Part shown: one piece after another, positions 59,760 to 64,000 of the stretch
How the letters are laid out: each line of letters begins with the position of its first letter
Position numbering within the stretch: the first letter of the stretch is position 1
Assembly (NCBI RefSeq): GCF_033568475.1
Contig: NC_133122.1
Coordinates: forward strand, 74,485,442 to 74,549,441
Direction of reading: 5' to 3'
DNA length: 64,000 bases
From: Henckelia pumila
Lineage: Eukaryota; Streptophyta; Magnoliopsida; Lamiales; Gesneriaceae
The notes under the pieces: model-generated
Databases searched by the model: none
Told to the model about the DNA's origin: nothing
The model's input: only the letters and a program-made list of their open reading frames with translations
Position numbers and translations under genes: made by a program

Positions 59760-60779
59760 TTCATGTTATATCAATTAGGTTTTGATGTAAAATACAAAAA
59801 CTTAACTATGCCAAACTAAAATAGTATGACAAAACTGAATGATCTTGTCCACCAATTAAAATGGTTTACCTAAACTAAACTAGTTAGCTAAACTGAATAG
59901 TGAGCTCGACTGAAATCTTTAAAGCATAAATAATTCAAGTAATCAGCTAGAGTCCAACCGACATTCTCAAAGATATATCAGTTTACTTCAAGAGTGATAG
60001 CTAGATTTGGATAAGATTTTCCATACCAAACTTATGCAGTAAAGATCCAAACACACGATACTTGTATGATTGTCAGAGAATGATGACATGGAAAATGACA
60101 AAAAAAAGGCTACTATAATTGGAACAATTCTTTTTTGAAGTTTGTGACAGTTAGAAACTAGAGGTTATAAATAGAAGACAAGATCAGTTAGAAAGTTCTT
60201 TTGAACATTTTCTACAACTTCTATACTCTTTTTACAAGCTTTCCAATTTTCAAGAGCTAAACTGATCAATCAGTCGAGAACACTTTACAGAGATTTCATC
60301 ATCTAATTACTGAGGATCATTTGTGCTAGGAATTTACTTTGTAAAATAATTGTATTTAAGAAAATTTGCATATCGTCCTTTGTCCAGTTGAGTACTAGGA
60401 GTTTCAGTTTGGCAATGTTAAGTCCAAAAACTAAACTGGAATTTTGCAAACTACTTGTAAAGTTCAAACACTTCTAGTTGATATCATTTCCAAAAAGAAG
60501 AAGAGGTGACATATGAGTTATTTTATTCTCCAAAAATTCAAAACCAATCTTCGTGTTCTTTACATTCAGATAAAATTTCATATTTTGCATTCACAAGCCA
60601 ATTTAAATTGTTCTATCTATCAGTTAGGATTCATTCCACACATATATTTGTTAGCCAGACTGATATTGACACTCGAGAATTAAATACTTCAATTGCTAAC
60701 CTGACTCAACTTATTTCAAAGAAAAATTTGTTGTGAGTGTTTATTCACTTCCTTTCTAAACAACCCACCGATCTTAACA
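59760..60779 (+). repeat. Element I: copia-type LTR (5' LTR of a remnant)
   Basis: It begins near aggttttgatgtaaaatac and ends ccgatcttaaca. A TATA box (ttataaatag) lies at 60166-60174. A primer-site-like agtattagagcg follows at 60783, then a gag start. The left border is approximate. The wording resembles the minus-strand repeat at 13032-14712. Confidence 0.5.
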
Positions 60780-60850
60780 ACTAGTATTAGAGCGAGGCTT
60801 ATTCTCGACTCTGAACACATTCCATAATTGCTTCATTTATCAAAATTCCA

Positions 60851-61006
60851 ATGTTATCCAAAGAAGACTTTGATGACTGGAAGATAAAGATGCAGGATCA
60901 TTTAGCTGTACATGACAATTTTATGTGGTTTCTACGCATATCAAATTCACAAAAACTGGAGAAAAACTATAAGATTTTAGTTTTCTATAAAATATTTTTT
61001 TGTTGA
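60851..61006 (+). pseudogene. Element I gag start, truncated
   Basis: The frame reads MLSKEDFDDWKIKMQDHL then AVHDNFMWFL, the N-terminal pattern of plant copia gag (MLSKxxFDDWKIRMxAHL). It leaves the expected pattern after MWF and stops at 61006, where another repeat may have been inserted. No pol is visible. Confidence 0.55.
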
Positions 61007-61148
61007 TTAAATTTATCATTAGTTTATATTCATATGTTCGATTAAGATTTATAAAATTGTTTGCCTCCGCTGTAATTTGATTTTATTGAATATCTAAAAT
61101 TTTTATGGACGGAATTGTTCGTTCAGGAGACTCTATAATTTCTTCAAA

Positions 61149-61160
61149 TGGTATCAAAGC
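61149..61160 (+). other. Primer binding site of element J
   Basis: tggtatcaaagc, two bases after ttcttca, which looks like an LTR end at 61146. The start of that LTR is unclear; the 3' half of J lies beyond the window. Confidence 0.5.
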
Positions 61161-61677
61161 TGTTGTTTTTCATATAAATATAAATTATGTGAATTTAAAT
61201 TTAAATGAGTGGGTTATTGACATATTGTCAATATTTGAAATCAAGAGAAAATATTGATTTGACGAATTCTTCTTCTTTTCTCATTAGAAAAATATTAAGA
61301 ATATTTTTTTATTCAATTGTGTCTTGCTCGTTTTTACATGAAGTATTTTCCAATATGATTAATTTTTTTTTTAATAACAAAAATGAAATTTGATTGACGA
61401 GGTTGGAGGAAGAACAAAAGAGGGGAATAATTCTCATCCCAAGGTGGAAATTGGGATGATGGGCCCTAGCACATGATTGGCCCAACCCAATTGTTATAAT
61501 TTATAAAAATAAAAATAAAAAAGTTTTTTATGGGTTTTGTTTCACATGTCCAACTATATTTTGTTATGCCCAGGCCAAGTTATCGTACTTCATTAAAGAT
61601 TTGATTTTAATTTATCAATTGTAAAATTATGATTTTACGATTAATTGATTTATAAAAGTAATATTTTTTGTATCATG

Positions 61678-62035
61678 ATTTAAATTAGATTTAAATGTTA
61701 TGATGTTTATTATGTGAAAATTTTATTATGTTATATTTAGATACCAATAAATAAGTTCGGTGCATCTTTAAATTAGATTTAAATGTTATGTCTTTTATAT
61801 GTTTGGAATCATATTTAAATAGTATGCCACTTATATGTTTTGCATCATGATTTAAATTAGATTTAAATGTCATAATATTTATTATGTGATAATAGATACC
61901 AAAATAAGTCTTACAACATGTCTAAATTAGATTTAAATGATATATCTTTTATATGTTTGATATCATGTTTAAATTTAGATTTAAATGATATATCTTTTAT
62001 ATGTTTGATATCATGTTTAAATGTTATTCTTTATT
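61678..62035 (+). repeat. Degenerate tandem repeat in the leader of element J
   Basis: About six to seven units built on aaattagatttaaatg followed by ttatgtcttttatatgttt, with unit lengths of roughly 50-90 bp. It is very AT-rich and has no ORF. Confidence 0.65.
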
Positions 62036-62570
62036 CGTTCTTCTTTTGAGTCTATTCTTTGTTTATTGTATACGTTCGTTTCTTTCTTCGTCTTGTCGTC
62101 TAAGTTTTGTTGTTACTTGTGCTACAAGCTATAAAAAAATTCGAAATTAAAAAAGATAAAATCGGTGAAAAAAAAAAGTGATCAACTTTTTTTTTTAAAA
62201 AAAAGATAAAAGAGTTATATACATATAGCGGTCAAATTTTGGTGCTCATCTCCTTGTTGCTTTCTATTGATGTGTCATATTTGAATCTTCCGAGTCACTC
62301 GTTTTTGTGCAGTCTACGTGATTCAATATTCAAGTGTTCACATGTTTGAACTTGTGAGTTTGACATACGTAAACCACGAAGCATAAGCGTACTCCATAGT
62401 GTGATTTCTCAATTTGAGTGCAAAAAAAATACTTGAGAGAAGGGTTTTTTTCGGAGTGATTGTGAGTATTTGTGGCGAGGAGAAACAAAAGTGTCAGTGA
62501 TCTTCTTTGGAGTGATTAGTGAGAATTTGGCTGAGGAATATTTTTATTACTAACTTTTCTTGCAGGTACA

Positions 62571-63170
62571 ATGACTGATAAGGAAGTAGGGGATGGTTCG
62601 AATCAAGGATTTTCTAGGTTCAATTGGAGGAATTGTTTGATTGTATGACTAAGGCGGTTAAGGATGCGTTTAAACCATTACATAAGAATTTGAGTAAGTT
62701 GGAGGATGAATTTGACATGGGTGGCGATGATAAAAGTTGCAATGAGAATTGGGAGAGAAAAAAGAGAGACCATGGGTTGGATAGGAATAAAAGAGAGAGA
62801 AGAGTCGATGGGTATAGAGAACTATACTTGGATAGAAAGGTGGTTAGACATGATGATGTTTTTCGTGGAGGAAGAGATTTAAGATCCAGTGTAAAATAAG
62901 ATGTCGTGACTAGACCAATGAGGAATTCAAGACGTGAAATTTCCAAGCATGGATATCAAGGTATATATAAACTTTCAAATAATCGTACTTGTGATAGTAT
63001 ATGATTTTGGTGTCAAGAAGTTGGGCATGATATTAGCCAATGTCCAAGTGAGGTGATGAAAGTGGTGGATTCTTAAGTAGAGCTTCAATCCAAAGTTGTA
63101 GTTGATGTTGAAGCAAAATTTGAAGTTGAAGAAGTTGAGAAAATTGTAGATGATGATACTCCAATTATTG
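62571..63170 (+). pseudogene. Element J gag remnant with a disabled zinc knuckle
   Basis: It starts MTDKEVGDGSNQGFSRF (62571), then shifts frame near 62620 to LEELFDCMTKAVKDAF and a charged Arg/Lys/Asp region. After a stop at 62897-62899 the frame continues to FWCQEVGHDISQC near 63006-63042. The first Cys of the expected Cys-x2-Cys-x4-His-x4-Cys is a TGA stop, which fits a TGT/TGC to TGA change. The general form is gypsy-like gag, inferred from the knuckle and the position after a primer site. Confidence 0.55.
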
Positions 63171-63175
63171 ATGAT

Positions 63176-63499
63176 GTGAATGTTGAAAATGATGATAAAT
63201 CATTATTTGATGAAGAAGTTTCTAATATGCATGTTGTAGAGGAGAGTTATATTGGTGTTCTTGTTGAGATTAGCAATTTGTTATTGGAGGAACCATATAA
63301 TTCTCCTTTTGAATTGATTCCAAATGATGTTTTTGAGGATCAATTGGAATGTCATAAAGTGAGTGATATTGTCGAAATAAAGAGTGATCAAAAGAGTAAG
63401 ATGACCATAGAAAAGAAAGAAAAAAAAATAAAAAGAAAGAGAAAGAGAAAGAGAAAGAGAAAGAGAAGAGACCAAAAAAAAGAGTGTACAAAAGAGTGA
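63176..63499 (+). pseudogene. Element J linker-region frame with a Lys/Arg run
   Basis: A 107-codon frame rich in Asp/Glu (NVENDDKSLFDEE) that ends in a long Lys/Arg run coded by an agaaag microsatellite (63405-63475). It includes SPFELIPNDVFEDQLE. It lies where the gag-pol linker is expected and is probably a decayed part of the J polyprotein. A stop at 63074-63076 separates it from the gag remnant. Confidence 0.45.
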
Positions 63500-63595
63500 T
63501 ATGACCTTGAGAAATAAATATGAGAGAAAGGAAAATGAGAGAAAAGAGACCAAGAAAAATAATATTATGGTCCAAAATAGTGAGATGAAAAGGCT

Positions 63596-63979
63596 TTGAT
63601 TTTTTATAAACCCCTTAAAGTTCTTTTGTGCAAAGAGGTTTTATCTCATAATTATGATATAGCTGGTTCAATCCCAAGAATTGTGCTTTCTTATTCACAT
63701 GATATTGAAGATGTGTTGATGAGAAAGAAAAAGAGATTTAATTCTAAAAGGGTCAACATCTTAGATCCATGTAGAGTTGAGCACACACGAGGTGAGGTTG
63801 GAGGTTTGAAAGTTGTTGCCTTTGTGAGGTATGATATAGATTCAAATCAAATATACAAATTCAATACCAACTTTCAAATATATGATCTCAATTCTCAATT
63901 ATATGGATTTAAATATTTTGATGAGAGAATTGTGAATGTCCTATCTATGGAGTGTGTTGTGATTCGTAATCTCAATTAG
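63596..63979 (+). pseudogene. Element J pol-like frame without an RT motif
   Basis: A 127-codon frame. It starts with FYKPLKVLLCKEVLSHNYD and VLSYSHDIEDVL, which resembles the segment just before RT in plant gypsy pol (LLYKE... L..F.DVFPEE). It then changes to a segment I do not recognise (NILDPCRVEHTRGEVGG, KFNTNFQIYDLNSQLYGF). No RT block follows before its stop. J may be a non-autonomous or internally deleted element. Confidence 0.4.
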
Positions 63980-64000
63980 TTTGAATCTTGTTATGTTCAT

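Overview
The window is nuclear DNA of a flowering plant, most likely a eudicot. It contains AT-rich intergenic DNA packed with plant-type Ty3/gypsy and Ty1/copia LTR retrotransposons, a CACTA transposon carrying pieces of plant genes, and one intron-containing host gene. I saw no tRNA, rRNA, CRISPR or bacterial-type operon. Elements are lettered here for reference.

Left part (1-13031): an old, decayed Ty3/gypsy element A. Its 5' LTR is cut by the window start and its 3' LTR is 10866-13031. A solo LTR (B, 3003-4445) sits inside its integrase, and a 5.4-kb non-autonomous CACTA element (C, 5212-10569) sits near its pol end. C carries recognisable pieces of six unrelated plant genes, all on the + strand and mostly with their splice sites: amino acid permease, ZPR1, a Yos1/IER3IP1-like protein (complete reading frame), a PP2C phosphatase, the Polycomb protein FIE, and a P-type Ca2+-ATPase. 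At 13032-14712 there is a minus-strand LTR-like repeat.

Middle (15133-17747): the only host gene I can support. It has five exons and encodes a 185-residue protein resembling the NOPCHAP1/DUF4598 (snoRNP assembly chaperone) family.

Right part (18333-58889): one Ty3/gypsy element D, proved by matching LTRs and the 5-bp target duplication gtgcc, stretched to 40.6 kb by nested insertions. E (gypsy, 23612-33233, TSD gtact) and F (reverse solo LTR, 33460-36591, TSD gattg) interrupt its RNase H. A minus-strand copia element G (38902-58459, TSD aagat) interrupts its 3' LTR. G is in turn split by a minus-strand gypsy element H (45624-55741, TSD ccata). D has an extra coiled-coil ORF before gag. E and H share a spliceosomal-type intron of about 195 nt exactly at the gag/protease junction. 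Splicing it joins gag and pol in frame; retaining it ends Gag just after the donor site. D has no intron at the same codon.

The far right (58895-64000) holds unassigned intergenic DNA, a copia LTR with the start of gag (I), and the 5' part of a further decayed retroelement (J) that runs off the window.

All calls come from reading the sequence. Family names rest on remembered motifs and no database search was run.
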